A stretch of DNA of 64,000 bases from Chloroflexota bacterium (GCA_016223085.1 JACRPS010000007.1:23482-87481), one strand, 5' to 3'. Counted from the stretch's first letter, positions 1 through 9,030 are shown. Made by a program: numbers and translations. Notes: generated from the sequence alone by a model not told the origin.

Positions 1-1269
1 CGTTGGCTCCATCAGAATCAGCACGTCCGGCTGCGCCGCCAGGCACTTCGCTAGCGCAACCTTTTGCTGGTTGCCGCCGGACAGGTTCAACACCAGTTGT
101 TCCATTGTCGGCGTTTTGATCGCCAGCGCCTTGATCTGCTCCGCCGCCACCCGGCGTTCCTCAGCGGCCTTGATAAAACCGATCCCGTTCGCCACACGCT
201 CCAGGCTCGCCATAGCGATGTTGCGCCGGACGCTGAGTTCGGGCATCACCCCTTCCGTCTTACGGTCTTCCGGCAAATACATCAGCCCATGTCGAATCGC
301 CCGCCCCGGTGTTGGCGTAAAGGGTTTGCCCTGAAAGATGATTTGCCCTCGGTCCAGCGGCAGATCCCCAAACAACGCCTTGCCCAGTTCGGTCTTGCCG
401 CTGCCGGACAGCCCGGCGACCGCCAGCACCTCTCCCCGGCGCAGGCTGAAACTTACGTCATGCAGCAGGCGGTTGACGGTCAAGCCTTCGACGCGCAGCA
501 CCGTTTCGCTTCCTGGCTGTGCCTTGTTCGGGAACACGCCTGTCAGCTTACGCCCGATCATATCCTGAATCAGCGAGTCGCGGGTCATGGCGGCTAACGG
601 CTGCGTGCTGATGTGCCGTCCATCGCGCAGCACGGTAACGGCGTCAGCCAGTTGGAAAATCTCATCCAGCCGGTGCGACACGTACAGCACGGTGACACCC
701 TCGGCCTTCAGCCGTGCGATCATCTCAAACAGCGCGGCGGCTTCATTCTGGTTCAGCGCGGAGGTTGGCTCATCCATGATAACCAGGCGGCTGCGGTTCA
801 GCAGCGCTCGGGCAATTTCGAGAATTTGTTTGTCGCTGACTTTCAGCCCACCCACCAGCGCATCCGGTGGCAAATGCGACGCGCCCAGCCGGTTCAGAAT
901 ATCCCGCGTCTGCGCGCGCATCGCGTTCCGGTCAAGAAAGCCCAGGCGCGTGTGTGGTTCCTTGCCGAGCAGCACGTTCTGGGCAACGGTGCGGTCGGGC
1001 ATCAGGTTAAACATCTGGTAAATGGTGCTAATGTTCGCCGCCAGCGCGTCTTTTGGCTGGCGCGGGCGATACGGCTGGCCGTCCAGCCATAGATGGCCGG
1101 CGTCCGGCTGTTCCGCGCCGGACAGGATTTTGATGAGCGTGGACTTGCCGGCGCCGTTTTCCCCTACCAGCGCATGAACGCAGCCGGCCTGAATCTCGAA
1201 CGACACGGTTCGCAGCGCCTGCACGCCCGGATAAGCCTTGCTGATGTTTTCCAGCCGCAGCAGGCTCAT
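1..1269 (-). CDS. Sugar ABC transporter ATP-binding protein (RbsA type), C-terminus cut by window edge
   Basis: Energises uptake of a monosaccharide together with the permease and binding protein encoded just upstream. The 423 visible codons hold two fused nucleotide-binding domains, the RbsA/XylG layout of about 500 residues. The first has Walker A GENGAGKST, a signature around LKVSDKQ and Walker B VIMDEPT. The second has Walker A GLSGSGKT and signature LSGGNQQK. The last visible residues, LILMEPT, are the second Walker B with Met where Asp is usual, so the second site may be weak or inactive; one active site is common in this class. The ATG overlaps the permease stop as ATGA, indicating translational coupling. 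The substrate cannot be read from sequence. The last 70-90 residues lie outside the window. Confidence 0.93.
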   Translation of the reverse strand, partial: MSLLRLENISKAYPGVQALRTVSFEIQAGCVHALVGENGAGKSTLIKILSGAEQPDAGHLWLDGQPYRPRQPKDALAANISTIYQMFNLMPDRTVAQNVLLGKEPHTRLGFLDRNAMRAQTRDILNRLGASHLPPDALVGGLKVSDKQILEIARALLNRSRLVIMDEPTSALNQNEAAALFEMIARLKAEGVTVLYVSHRLDEIFQLADAVTVLRDGRHISTQPLAAMTRDSLIQDMIGRKLTGVFPNKAQPGSETVLRVEGLTVNRLLHDVSFSLRRGEVLAVAGLSGSGKTELGKALFGDLPLDRGQIIFQGKPFTPTPGRAIRHGLMYLPEDRKTEGVMPELSVRRNIAMASLERVANGIGFIKAAEERRVAAEQIKALAIKTPTMEQLVLNLSGGNQQKVALAKCLAAQPDVLILMEPT

Positions 1270-2285
1270 AGCCGTACCGTCCGCAGGCGATCTAATGACA
1301 GCGCGACAATCAATATCGCGCCGGAAACGACGCGCTGCGTGTAAATACTGATGCCCAGCAGCACCATACCGTTAGTGATGGTGGTCAGGAAAATGGCCGC
1401 GATCAGCGTATGGATGATCTTGCCGCGCCCGCCGGTCAGACTCGCGCCGCCCAAAACCACTGCCGTCAGGATGGGAAACAGGAAATCCGACCCCATGCCG
1501 CCGGTTGCCGTGCCCTGGCGCGCCACCTGCATCACGCCGCCGAACGCTGCCAGCATCCCGGCCACCGCGTATGTGAGCAGTTTGACCCGATCTACGTTGA
1601 TGCCGGACAGCCATGCCGCCTTGGTGTTGTTGCCAACGGCATACACCCGCGCGCCGTAGGTCGTTCGCGCCAGAACGATGTAGGCCACCGCATAGAAGGC
1701 GAACAGGATGATAACCGGCAGCGGCAGTGATAGTGGCGGCAGCAGCGGCAAGGATAGATATAGTGTAGCGCGCGACAAAAACTCAATGGACTCCAGCTCA
1801 TCACCAAAAATCGTCTTGCCCTGCGTGATGATAAACGCCAGTCCTTCCAGGATGCTTAACATACCGAGCGTGGTGATGATGGCGTTGATCTTCAGACGTG
1901 TAATCACCAGCCCATTCACCAGACCGATGAATGCTCCCAGTGCCAGCGCGATCACCACCGCTGGCAGCGGTGGCACAGCCTGGTTCACCATCAGCGCGGC
2001 CATGACCACACCGGACAGCGTCAGATTCGACGCCAGCGACAAATCCATATCGCCCATCAGAATGATGAGGTGCGCGCCGATGGCGACGATGCCGATAATG
2101 GCGGCCTGCCGCAGGATGGTGAATAAGTTCTGCGTCGTCGCAAAGTTATCGGTACTAGCCGCCAGGTACAGCGCCCACAGCACAAAAATGACGATAAACC
2201 CCTGCTCGCCCAGGAAATTCACGGCGCGGCGCGCGCTATACTGCCGTTCCGGCGGCACGGGCGTCGCCTTGTCAGGAGCAGCCAT
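1266..2285 (-). CDS. Sugar ABC transporter permease (RbsC family)
   Basis: Membrane channel subunit of the ribose-type importer. The 339 residues are mostly hydrophobic, with eight to ten membrane segments and the BPD_transp_2 family feel; the motif LTGGRGK before the last segments is typical of RbsC homologues. I place the start at the ATG with a GAGG Shine-Dalgarno seven bases upstream. A GTG six codons earlier is in frame but has no ribosome site. The gene lies between the binding-protein gene (about 190 bases upstream) and the ATPase gene (4-base overlap), so all three components of one importer are present. Confidence 0.93.
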   Translation of the reverse strand: MAAPDKATPVPPERQYSARRAVNFLGEQGFIVIFVLWALYLAASTDNFATTQNLFTILRQAAIIGIVAIGAHLIILMGDMDLSLASNLTLSGVVMAALMVNQAVPPLPAVVIALALGAFIGLVNGLVITRLKINAIITTLGMLSILEGLAFIITQGKTIFGDELESIEFLSRATLYLSLPLLPPLSLPLPVIILFAFYAVAYIVLARTTYGARVYAVGNNTKAAWLSGINVDRVKLLTYAVAGMLAAFGGVMQVARQGTATGGMGSDFLFPILTAVVLGGASLTGGRGKIIHTLIAAIFLTTITNGMVLLGISIYTQRVVSGAILIVALSLDRLRTVRL

Positions 2286-2328
2286 AAACGGCCTCGCAAT
2301 CACGCAACATGCTTACAAACATTTTCTT

Positions 2329-2358
2329 TGCAGGGGCACAGTCCGCCATGCCCCTACA
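2329..2358. repeat. Dispersed GTAGGGGC-type palindrome, degenerate copy
   Basis: Ends GCAGGGGCA and TGCCCCTAC pair with each other; the core is poorly matched. It lies between the permease and binding-protein genes, inside the presumed operon. Member of the family described in the findings. Confidence 0.65.
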
Positions 2359-2476
2359 CCGATGGTTTCAATTTGTCTGTATACACCAGATAACCAAATT
2401 CATTTCGCCGGGTTCGACAGTAGGCTAAAGTCCACTGTCACCAGAGCAGAATCAGAATGTAACCGCTAACCGCCAG

Positions 2477-3535
2477 TTACGACCCCGGCGTCGCCTCCGG
2501 CGTGGCTTCCACCAGATACTCGTTCACGTTGTCCGCCGTAATCAGCGTCACCGGCACGGCGATATTCTGTGGGAATTGGCTCCCGGCCAGCAGCTTGACG
2601 GCGGCGTTGATCGTCATCTCGCCGGTTTTGGCCGGGGAGGTATCCACCGTGCCCCGGTACATGCCGCCCGCCTGAATCAATTCCTTTGCCTGCTGTTCGG
2701 CGTCAATGCCGACGATGATGGCATCCTCCACGCCCGCGTTTTGCAGCGCCTGCATCGCGCCATACGCGCCGGCATCGTTGATACTGACCACGACGTTGAT
2801 GTCAGGGTGTTCGACCAGCGCCGCTTCCATCGAAGCCAGGCCGTTTTCGGTTGTACCACCCAGGTAACTGCCAACGATGGTCGCATCCGGCGCGCCCTCG
2901 CTGATGGCGCTGCGAATCGCGTCCGCTCGCACCACCACGTTGGCGATGTCAGGATAATCCAGTACAGCGACATTCGCCGCGCCGCCCAGTTCGTCGTTAA
3001 TCAACTGTGCTGCGTATTCGCCCGCCGCCCGGCCCAGGTCAGCGTCTTCAATGCTGATGGTCACGCCGCCCAGGTCGGCCAACTGCCGCCCGGCGAACTG
3101 GACAATCTTCACCCCCTGCGCGGCGGCTTCTTCCAGCGCAGACAGCACGCTCGGCGGGTCAAACAGGCAGATGATAATCACATCTGCGCCGCTGGCGGTC
3201 AGGTTTTCAATCGCGCTGATCTGCTTTTCGACGTTGATCTCTGAATCGACCAGTTCGACCCTTAACCCCAGTTCCTCGGCGCGCTGGCGGGCGCTGTCCG
3301 CCACTGTGAAGTGATACTCGGTTGAAAAGGTGCAGGCGATCACGCCGATAAAGCCGTCGTCGCCCAGCGCCGCCTTCGCCGCCTCCACTTCCTCGTCGGT
3401 CACTTCCAGGTCTGCCGCCGTGCCCAGTTCGGTCATATCTGGCGTCGCTTCCGGCGTGGCGTCCTGTGCCAGAACAACCATACCGGACAGCACGATGAGA
3501 CAAAACAGGAGTCCAATGAACCCAATCTTTTTCAT
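2477..3535 (-). CDS. Sugar ABC transporter substrate-binding protein (RbsB-like)
   Basis: Exported sugar receptor of the importer. The 352-residue protein starts with a Lys-Lys signal peptide of about 23 residues ending VVLAQ, with no lipobox Cys. It continues as a Peripla_BP_4 type fold: sugar-binding segments such as GVIACTF near the start, IIICLFDP in the middle and VSINDAGAYGAM and VGIDAEQQ towards the end are in the expected order for ribose-type receptors. An ATPEATP stretch follows the signal peptide and another closes the protein, giving low-complexity tails at both ends of the fold. AAGGAG precedes the ATG. The regulator gene ends 11 bases upstream, so regulator and receptor are probably co-transcribed. 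Substrate not determinable; a pentose or autoinducer-2-like ligand fits the family. Confidence 0.93.
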   Translation of the reverse strand: MKKIGFIGLLFCLIVLSGMVVLAQDATPEATPDMTELGTAADLEVTDEEVEAAKAALGDDGFIGVIACTFSTEYHFTVADSARQRAEELGLRVELVDSEINVEKQISAIENLTASGADVIIICLFDPPSVLSALEEAAAQGVKIVQFAGRQLADLGGVTISIEDADLGRAAGEYAAQLINDELGGAANVAVLDYPDIANVVVRADAIRSAISEGAPDATIVGSYLGGTTENGLASMEAALVEHPDINVVVSINDAGAYGAMQALQNAGVEDAIIVGIDAEQQAKELIQAGGMYRGTVDTSPAKTGEMTINAAVKLLAGSQFPQNIAVPVTLITADNVNEYLVEATPEATPGS

Positions 3536-3546
3536 GATTTTGCTCC

Positions 3547-4470
3547 TTAATCAACTGAAATCCCTGAATTCTTTGTATCATCCAACTCCAGAATACGCTG
3601 GATGGTTTTTTCGTCGCTGACCAGTACGTTGATGATGCCGCCCCGCAGCGCGCCCAGTAGCGGCGCAACTTTATCCGCCCCGCCGGCTACCCCGACCGCA
3701 AACGCCGCGCCGCGCAAATCGTCCAGTTCAACACCCACAATCCGGTCAGCAAAAGCCGATGGCTGCTCCTGCCCATGAATGTCAATAAATCTTCCGCAAA
3801 TATCGCCAACCGCCCGCGTTTTCAGATCGTCCAATTCGTCCTGCCCGATCAAGCCGCTGCGGACGTACAACTGGTCGCTTTCCAGCGAACCGATGCCCAC
3901 GACATAGACATTGGCCTGCCGTGCCAGCGACAGGGCATAGTCCAGTGGCGGATTGGCGCGGATTAAATCCGCCGCCCGGCCTGACCCCTTGCCCAGAATC
4001 GCCGGGGCGCTCAGGTAATACACCTTGCCGCCCAGCGCCTCCGCTGCGTGGCGGGCGATCTCGTTGTAATCAATTTTGTGGGCTTCGTGGCCGATGTTGC
4101 CCATTGCCTGGACAACCTGCACGCCGGGAACGGTTTTGGCTTGCAGCGCCTCCACCATCGCCCGCAGGGTGCGCCCACAGCCAAGCGCCAGCGTTTGACC
4201 AGGCTGCAAAATGGACGTGAGCGCGTTGGCAGCGAAGCGGCCAATCAGGGTTTGCACGGCGTTGGCGTCATCACTGAAGGTCGGTACAACCACTACGTCC
4301 TTCAGACGCGGGAAGCGCTGGCCCAACGCCTGCCCGACGACATGCGTGCTTTCTTCCGGTGCGATGATGCGGATTTCGACGATGCCCAGTTTGCGGGCGG
4401 CGGAGAGCTGGCGTGAGACCAGGCTGCGGGATATGCCCAGGATGCGGGCAATATTAGCCTGCGTCTGGTG
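3547..4470 (-). CDS. SorC/DeoR-family sugar-sensing regulator, N-terminally truncated or frameshifted
   Basis: The C-terminal 260 residues are a complete SorC sugar-binding domain: the phosphosugar-site motif GCGRTL, then GIGSLESD and the closing GGADKVAPLLGAL segment. Upstream in the same frame is a recognisable winged-helix segment, TQANIARILGISRSLVSRQL, followed by SAARKLGIVEIRI. A stop codon (complement of 4471-4473) sits four codons before this helix, and the 20 or so residues that normally precede it are missing. No ATG, GTG or TTG lies between that stop and the end of the helix; the first TTG, at 4326, would remove the whole DNA-binding domain. An ATG one base out of frame lies at about 4479. 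The gene is either a recent pseudogene, uses a rare start, or the sequence carries an indel. It heads the transporter operon. Confidence 0.7.
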   Translation of the reverse strand, partial: HQTQANIARILGISRSLVSRQLSAARKLGIVEIRIIAPEESTHVVGQALGQRFPRLKDVVVVPTFSDDANAVQTLIGRFAANALTSILQPGQTLALGCGRTLRAMVEALQAKTVPGVQVVQAMGNIGHEAHKIDYNEIARHAAEALGGKVYYLSAPAILGKGSGRAADLIRANPPLDYALSLARQANVYVVGIGSLESDQLYVRSGLIGQDELDDLKTRAVGDICGRFIDIHGQEQPSAFADRIVGVELDDLRGAAFAVGVAGGADKVAPLLGALRGGIINVLVSDEKTIQRILELDDTKNSGISVD

Positions 4471-4519
4471 TTAACCATAACGCGGATTGGGGTATGAGTC
4501 AAGCCAACGAGGCCGGTGA

Positions 4520-4549
4520 TTGTGGCACCGCGCCACGAGTGGATATAAT
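4520..4549 (+). promoter_or_regulatory. Predicted promoter of the GH3 gene
   Basis: A perfect -10 TATAAT lies at 4544-4549, with TTGTGG at 4520-4525 and an 18-base spacer. An inverted repeat GTGGC-N5-GCCAC (4522-4536) overlaps the -35 region and spacer and could be an operator for the adjacent, divergently transcribed SorC-type regulator. The operator role is a guess. Confidence 0.55.
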
Positions 4550-4585
4550 CGCTGGCGCACATCTACCGATAGCAAGGATCGCTTC

Positions 4586-6730
4586 ATGACTCCGCCCCTG
4601 CCTCTCTATAAGGACACACTGCAACAACCAGAAACACGCGCCGCCGATCTCGTTTCGCGCATGACGCTGGAAGAAAAAGTCTCGCAAACGCTGCACGACG
4701 CGCCAGCGATTGAACGGCTGGGCGTGCCCGCTTATAACTGGTGGAACGAGTGTCTGCACGGCGTCGGGCGCGCCGGTATCGCTACTGTGTTTCCGCAGGC
4801 CATTGGTCTGGCTGCGATGTGGAACGATAAATTACTGGCGGAGATCGCAGCGGCCATCAGCGACGAGGCCCGCGCCAAACACCACGATGCGCTGCGGCGC
4901 GGCATCCACGAGATTTATTACGGCCTCACCTTCTGGACGCCAAACATCAATATTTTCCGTGACCCGCGCTGGGGGCGCGGCCAGGAAACCTATGGCGAAG
5001 ACCCGTATCTAACTGCGCGGTTGGGTGTGACGTTCGTCAAGGGCTTACAGGGCGACGACCCGCGTTATTTGAAGCTGGTTGCCACGCCCAAACATTATGC
5101 CGTCCACAGCGGCCCGGAAGCCGACCGTCACCGCTTCAACGCCGAAACTGGCCCGCGCGATTTGTGGGACACGTACCTGCCGGCATTTGAAGCGTGTGTC
5201 AGGGAAGGTCAGGCTGCTTCGATCATGGGCGCTTACAACCGCACCAACGGCGAACCGTGCTGCGCTAGTCCCACGCTGCTGCAAACGATTTTGCGCGACC
5301 GTTGGGGCTTTGCCGGTTTCGTCGTCTCTGACTGCGGCGCGATTGACGACATTTACCGTGACCACAAAGTCGTTGACACGCCGGAGGAAGCGGCGGCGCT
5401 GGCACTCAAAAACGGCTGCGACCTCAACTGCGGCTGCACTTACGAGGCGTTGGTGGATGCGGTCAAACAGGGCTTGCTGGACGAAGCCACGCTTGATCGC
5501 GCCGTTGTCCGGCTGTTTACGGCGCGCTTCCGGCTGGGCATGTTCGACGCACCGGAACAGGTCGCTTACGCGCAGATTCCGATCAGTGTCAACGACTGTG
5601 ATGCACACCGGGCGCTGGCTTTGCGCGCCGCCCGCGAGTCCATCGTGCTGCTGAAAAACGCGGACAACATGCTGCCGCTGCCAAAAACGTTAAAAATCAT
5701 CGCCGTGATTGGCCCGAACGCCGACGACGAAAAAGTACTGTGGGGCAACTACAACGGCACGCCCTCGTTTACCGTCACGCCGCTGGCCGGTATCCGCGCT
5801 GCCGTTAGCCCGCAGACAACCGTCCTGTACGCGCGCGGCTGTTCGGTGCTGCGTAATGATACCAGTGGCTATCCTGAAGCGTTGACCGCCGCTGCCCGCG
5901 CCGACGTGGTGATCTTTGTTGGTGGGCTGTCGCAGGCCATCGAAGGCGAGGAAGGCCAGGAAGAAGGTGTGACCGACGGCAAGAGCCAGGGCGACCGGAC
6001 GGACATCGCCCTGCCCCGCGTGCAGGAAAATCTGTTAAAGGAACTGCACACCCTCGGCAAGCCGGTTGTGCTGGTGCTGGTCGGCGGCAGCGCGGTAGCA
6101 ATCAACTGGGCGGACGCACATCTGCCGGCCATTCTTGAAACCTGGTACGGTGGTCAGAGCGCTGGTACTGCCCTTGCCGACGTGCTGTTTGGTGATTGTA
6201 ACCCGGCTGGACGGCTGCCGATTACATTCTATAAATCGGTAAATGATCTGCCGCCGTTTGAGGATTACAACATGGAAGGCCGCACCTATCGCTATTTCCG
6301 GGGCGAACCGCTGTACCCCTTCGGCTACGGGCTAAGCTATACGACTTTCTCCTACTCCAACCTGCGCCTGAATCAAGACAGCGTAACCACCGCCGATACG
6401 ATTACGGTCAGCGCCGATGTGCAAAATACCGGCGCGCGCGCAGGTGATGAAGTTGTACAGCTTTACATCAGTGATCTGGAAGCGTCTGCCCCCGTGCCTA
6501 TCCGCAAGCTGCAAGGGTTTCACCGGATACACCTTAAGCCGGGTGAAACGACTACAGTCAGTTTCACACTTACGCCGGAGGCGCTATCGTTTGTGGACGA
6601 GCGCGGCCAGCGGGTGATTGAACCCGGCGCGTTCCAGATCACCATCGGCGGAGGGCAGCCGGGCGCGCGGGCTGCCACTGGCGCCACGCTGAGGGTGAAG
6701 GTTAGCGGCAAAAAACGTATTCTGGGTTAA
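4586..6730 (+). CDS. Glycoside hydrolase family 3 (beta-glucosidase/beta-xylosidase type)
   Basis: Hydrolyses terminal beta-linked sugars from oligosaccharides by a retaining mechanism. The 714 residues contain the GH3 N-terminal barrel, with substrate motif KHYAVHSGPE near residue 170 and nucleophile Asp249 in VVSDCGAID, then the C-terminal alpha/beta domain and a fibronectin III-like domain from about residue 610 (NTGARAGDEVVQLY). The WNECLHGV segment near residue 54 resembles xylosidase-type members, so beta-xylosidase is slightly favoured. There is no signal peptide, so it probably acts on imported oligosaccharides. I start at the ATG after an AAGGAT ribosome site; an ATG 22 codons earlier lies upstream of the promoter's likely transcription start. 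It is divergent from the transporter operon, suggesting shared control. Confidence 0.95.
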   Translation: MTPPLPLYKDTLQQPETRAADLVSRMTLEEKVSQTLHDAPAIERLGVPAYNWWNECLHGVGRAGIATVFPQAIGLAAMWNDKLLAEIAAAISDEARAKHHDALRRGIHEIYYGLTFWTPNINIFRDPRWGRGQETYGEDPYLTARLGVTFVKGLQGDDPRYLKLVATPKHYAVHSGPEADRHRFNAETGPRDLWDTYLPAFEACVREGQAASIMGAYNRTNGEPCCASPTLLQTILRDRWGFAGFVVSDCGAIDDIYRDHKVVDTPEEAAALALKNGCDLNCGCTYEALVDAVKQGLLDEATLDRAVVRLFTARFRLGMFDAPEQVAYAQIPISVNDCDAHRALALRAARESIVLLKNADNMLPLPKTLKIIAVIGPNADDEKVLWGNYNGTPSFTVTPLAGIRAAVSPQTTVLYARGCSVLRNDTSGYPEALTAAARADVVIFVGGLSQAIEGEEGQEEGVTDGKSQGDRTDIALPRVQENLLKELHTLGKPVVLVLVGGSAVAINWADAHLPAILETWYGGQSAGTALADVLFGDCNPAGRLPITFYKSVNDLPPFEDYNMEGRTYRYFRGEPLYPFGYGLSYTTFSYSNLRLNQDSVTTADTITVSADVQNTGARAGDEVVQLYISDLEASAPVPIRKLQGFHRIHLKPGETTTVSFTLTPEALSFVDERGQRVIEPGAFQITIGGGQPGARAATGATLRVKVSGKKRILG

Positions 6731-6818
6731 GATTTCCGCAGGGAAATGTTCGTCCCATCACGGCAACTTTTGCGGTACAATCGAAAAAAACGACGCTGGA
6801 ACGGGGTTAACGTCCGTT

Positions 6819-7241
6819 ATGGGTATCCGAATCGAATGGGGCGATGCCGGCAAAACAATTATCCATCATGTTTATGACGGCAACTGGACCATCGAAGATT
6901 ACTACAACCTCATCAGCGAACATCATAAACTGCTGACCGCGCTTGATCACGGGGTAGCGGTGGTGAATGACCTTCGGCTGTCTGGCGCGATACCCGCCGG
7001 AATCGGGGCGGCGGTCAAATATGCTGCCCGCAAAGCGCCGGCCAACGAAGAAATCAAGATACTGGTGGGCGGCGACCGTTCTATCAAGACGCTGATTGAC
7101 CTCATCAACATGACGGCAGGCGCTGATGTCACCGAACTGATTTATGTGGCGACGATGGAAGAAGCCTACGCGATTATTCGGGAAAATCGGGCGCGGCTGA
7201 AGGCGGCGCACAACAACCCGGACGTTCCGGTAACGGAATAG
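6819..7241 (+). CDS. Small STAS-like (SpoIIAA-like) protein, function unknown
   Basis: A 140-residue soluble protein with no signal peptide. The alternation of short strands and helices (for example TIIHHVYDGNWTIEDYY near the start and ILVGGDRSIKTLID in the second half) resembles the STAS/SpoIIAA-like fold seen in small Chloroflexota proteins, but I cannot point to a conserved catalytic or phosphorylation residue. A TACAAT hexamer at 6776-6781 could be its -10 element. The cupin isomerase gene begins 36 bases after the stop, so the two are likely co-transcribed. A link to sugar metabolism is inferred from position only. Confidence 0.6.
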   Translation: MGIRIEWGDAGKTIIHHVYDGNWTIEDYYNLISEHHKLLTALDHGVAVVNDLRLSGAIPAGIGAAVKYAARKAPANEEIKILVGGDRSIKTLIDLINMTAGADVTELIYVATMEEAYAIIRENRARLKAAHNNPDVPVTE

Positions 7242-7277
7242 CAGGTGATTTTCAGGCAACGGAAAGACAGGCACATC

Positions 7278-7853
7278 ATGGACTACATGACTCCCTTCAC
7301 CCGCAGGGTGAACTTTGACGAAGGCACGATTCCTGACGCGGTAGCGGTGCAGGAACGGCGGCTGGCTGACCTTCAGGGCATGTTCGCCGATGCGGCGGCG
7401 GAAGCAGCGCTGCTGCCCACTAATCCCCTGATTTACCGGGTGTACGAAGCGACGCAGAACCCGGCCATCCCCGGCCAGCTTCGTTATTCGACCACTGTCA
7501 TTTACCCCGGCACCGTTGGTGGTGAGTATTTTATGACCAAAGGCCATTACCACGCCCAGGGCGATCGCGCCGAACTGTACCTGGGGCTGGTCGGCGAAGG
7601 TTACCTGATCCTGCAAACGCCCGAAGGCGAGATCAACGTTCAGCGCATGACCCCCGGCGCGGCAGCGTATGTCCCGCCCTACTGGGGACACCGCACCATT
7701 AACGTCGGCAAGGGCAATTTTGCCTTTTTCGCCTGCTATCCCGCCGATGCCGGTTACGATTACGGCAGCATTGCGCAAACCGGCTTCGCTTCAATTGTCG
7801 TGGAACGGGACGGCCAGCCACAGGTAGTGTCAAACCCCCGTTTTCGGAAGTAA
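7278..7853 (+). CDS. Glucose-6-phosphate isomerase, archaeal cupin type
   Basis: Interconverts glucose 6-phosphate and fructose 6-phosphate in glycolysis or gluconeogenesis using a metal-dependent cupin unrelated to the usual bacterial Pgi. The 191 residues contain GEYFMTKGHYH and the metal ligands His90, His92 and Glu99 (in GHYHAQGDRAE) plus His138 in PPYWGHRT; these positions nearly equal the known ligands of the Pyrococcus enzyme (88, 90, 97, 136). I chose the ATG preceding DYMTPF, since the 11 residues before it are not family-like. It lies between a STAS-like protein and a phosphotriesterase-like hydrolase, on the same strand as the GH3 gene. Confidence 0.9.
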   Translation: MDYMTPFTRRVNFDEGTIPDAVAVQERRLADLQGMFADAAAEAALLPTNPLIYRVYEATQNPAIPGQLRYSTTVIYPGTVGGEYFMTKGHYHAQGDRAELYLGLVGEGYLILQTPEGEINVQRMTPGAAAYVPPYWGHRTINVGKGNFAFFACYPADAGYDYGSIAQTGFASIVVERDGQPQVVSNPRFRK

Positions 7854-7932
7854 CCTCAGCAGAGGCGCTTGAAGTTGTCGCCTCTTGCGAGGCACTGGAA
7901 CCGACCGATGATCGGATGGCCGAGGACCAGGG

Positions 7933-8862
7933 ATGAAGCTGTTGACGGTGACGGGGGAAGTACCGGTTGAAGCCGTAACACTGGCTGACGCACACGCGCA
8001 TGTCTGGATTAAGCCGCCGCCCAGCGTGCTGGATGATGACGCGCCGGTGCTCGACGATTACGACGCGATAGTGGATGAACTGCTGGAATTTCGGGATGCT
8101 GGCGGCACAACCATTATTGACTGTCAGCCGGGTGGCTGCGGGCGGGATGCACGTATGCTCGCCAACCTGGCGGAAGTTACCGGGCTGCATATCACCGCCA
8201 CCACCGGCTTCCACCTCAAACGCTATTACCCGATGGAAAGCTGGCTGTGGACGGCGACCGAAACGCAGGCGGCGGCGTATTTTGTGGAAGAGCTGACTGC
8301 CGGCATCAGCGAAAGCAGCCGTACCGTCCGTGCGACCACCATCAAAATTGGCTACGACGGGACATTCGACGGCCAGAACCGGGTGCTGCTGGAAGCGGCT
8401 GCGGCTGCCGCCCGGCAGACCGGAGCAGCGGTTCTGGTTCACACCGAACGCGGGCAGAATGCCGAGCAGCTCCCGATTTTCTTTGCGGATCGCGGCATTC
8501 CCCCAACCCGGCTGTACCTGTGCCACATGGACAAACGCACCGATACTGGCCTGCATACTGACCTCGCAAAAGCCGGGGTGCTGCTCGGCTACGATACATT
8601 TTTGCGCCCCCAATACGCCCCTGACGAAAACGTGTGGCCGCTGCTGAAGACAATGGTAGACGCCGGTTACAGCGACTGCATCGCGCTTGGCCTGGACATG
8701 GCCTTACCACGCCTGTGGGCGCATCAGGGCGGTGAATGGGGTCTGCTGGCGCTGCCGCAGTTGATTATCCCGCGACTGCGCAGCGAAGGCCTGGACGGCA
8801 CGGCAATTGCCAACCTCACCGGCCAGAATATCGCCCGGCGGCTGGTCTGGCAGCCGGTGTAG
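7933..8862 (+). CDS. Phosphotriesterase-family metal-dependent hydrolase
   Basis: A TIM-barrel amidohydrolase with the full binuclear metal site of the PTE family: His21 and His23 (DAHAHVW), carbamylated Lys138 (TTIKIGYDG), His170 (LVHTERG), His198 (LCHMDKR) and Asp255 (GLDMA). Length 309 fits phosphotriesterase homology proteins and lactonases. Its natural substrate is unknown; sugar lactones or sugar phosphates are plausible in this sugar gene cluster. GGACCAGGG lies directly before the ATG. The gene is 79 bases downstream of the cupin isomerase and probably shares its transcript. Confidence 0.88.
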   Translation: MKLLTVTGEVPVEAVTLADAHAHVWIKPPPSVLDDDAPVLDDYDAIVDELLEFRDAGGTTIIDCQPGGCGRDARMLANLAEVTGLHITATTGFHLKRYYPMESWLWTATETQAAAYFVEELTAGISESSRTVRATTIKIGYDGTFDGQNRVLLEAAAAAARQTGAAVLVHTERGQNAEQLPIFFADRGIPPTRLYLCHMDKRTDTGLHTDLAKAGVLLGYDTFLRPQYAPDENVWPLLKTMVDAGYSDCIALGLDMALPRLWAHQGGEWGLLALPQLIIPRLRSEGLDGTAIANLTGQNIARRLVWQPV

Positions 8863-8978
8863 CGCCAATTCCGCACCGACATCCCTTCCTTACTACGCAA
8901 CATGCCGGAAAGCTGCATGTTTACGAGCTGTTCCCCTGCCCGATTCACGGAATGAATGGAAGAATCAGGCTGCTGGGG

Positions 8979-8984
8979 TATACT
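8979..8984 (+). promoter_or_regulatory. Predicted -10 element upstream of rbsK
   Basis: TATACT preceded by GG-rich sequence; no convincing -35 hexamer is visible at the usual spacing. It would give a leader of about 40 bases before the ribokinase ATG. Confidence 0.4.
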
Positions 8985-9030
8985 GTTTGCCATGAAAATG
9001 AACTGATTCTTCATCGGCAAAGGACACCTC

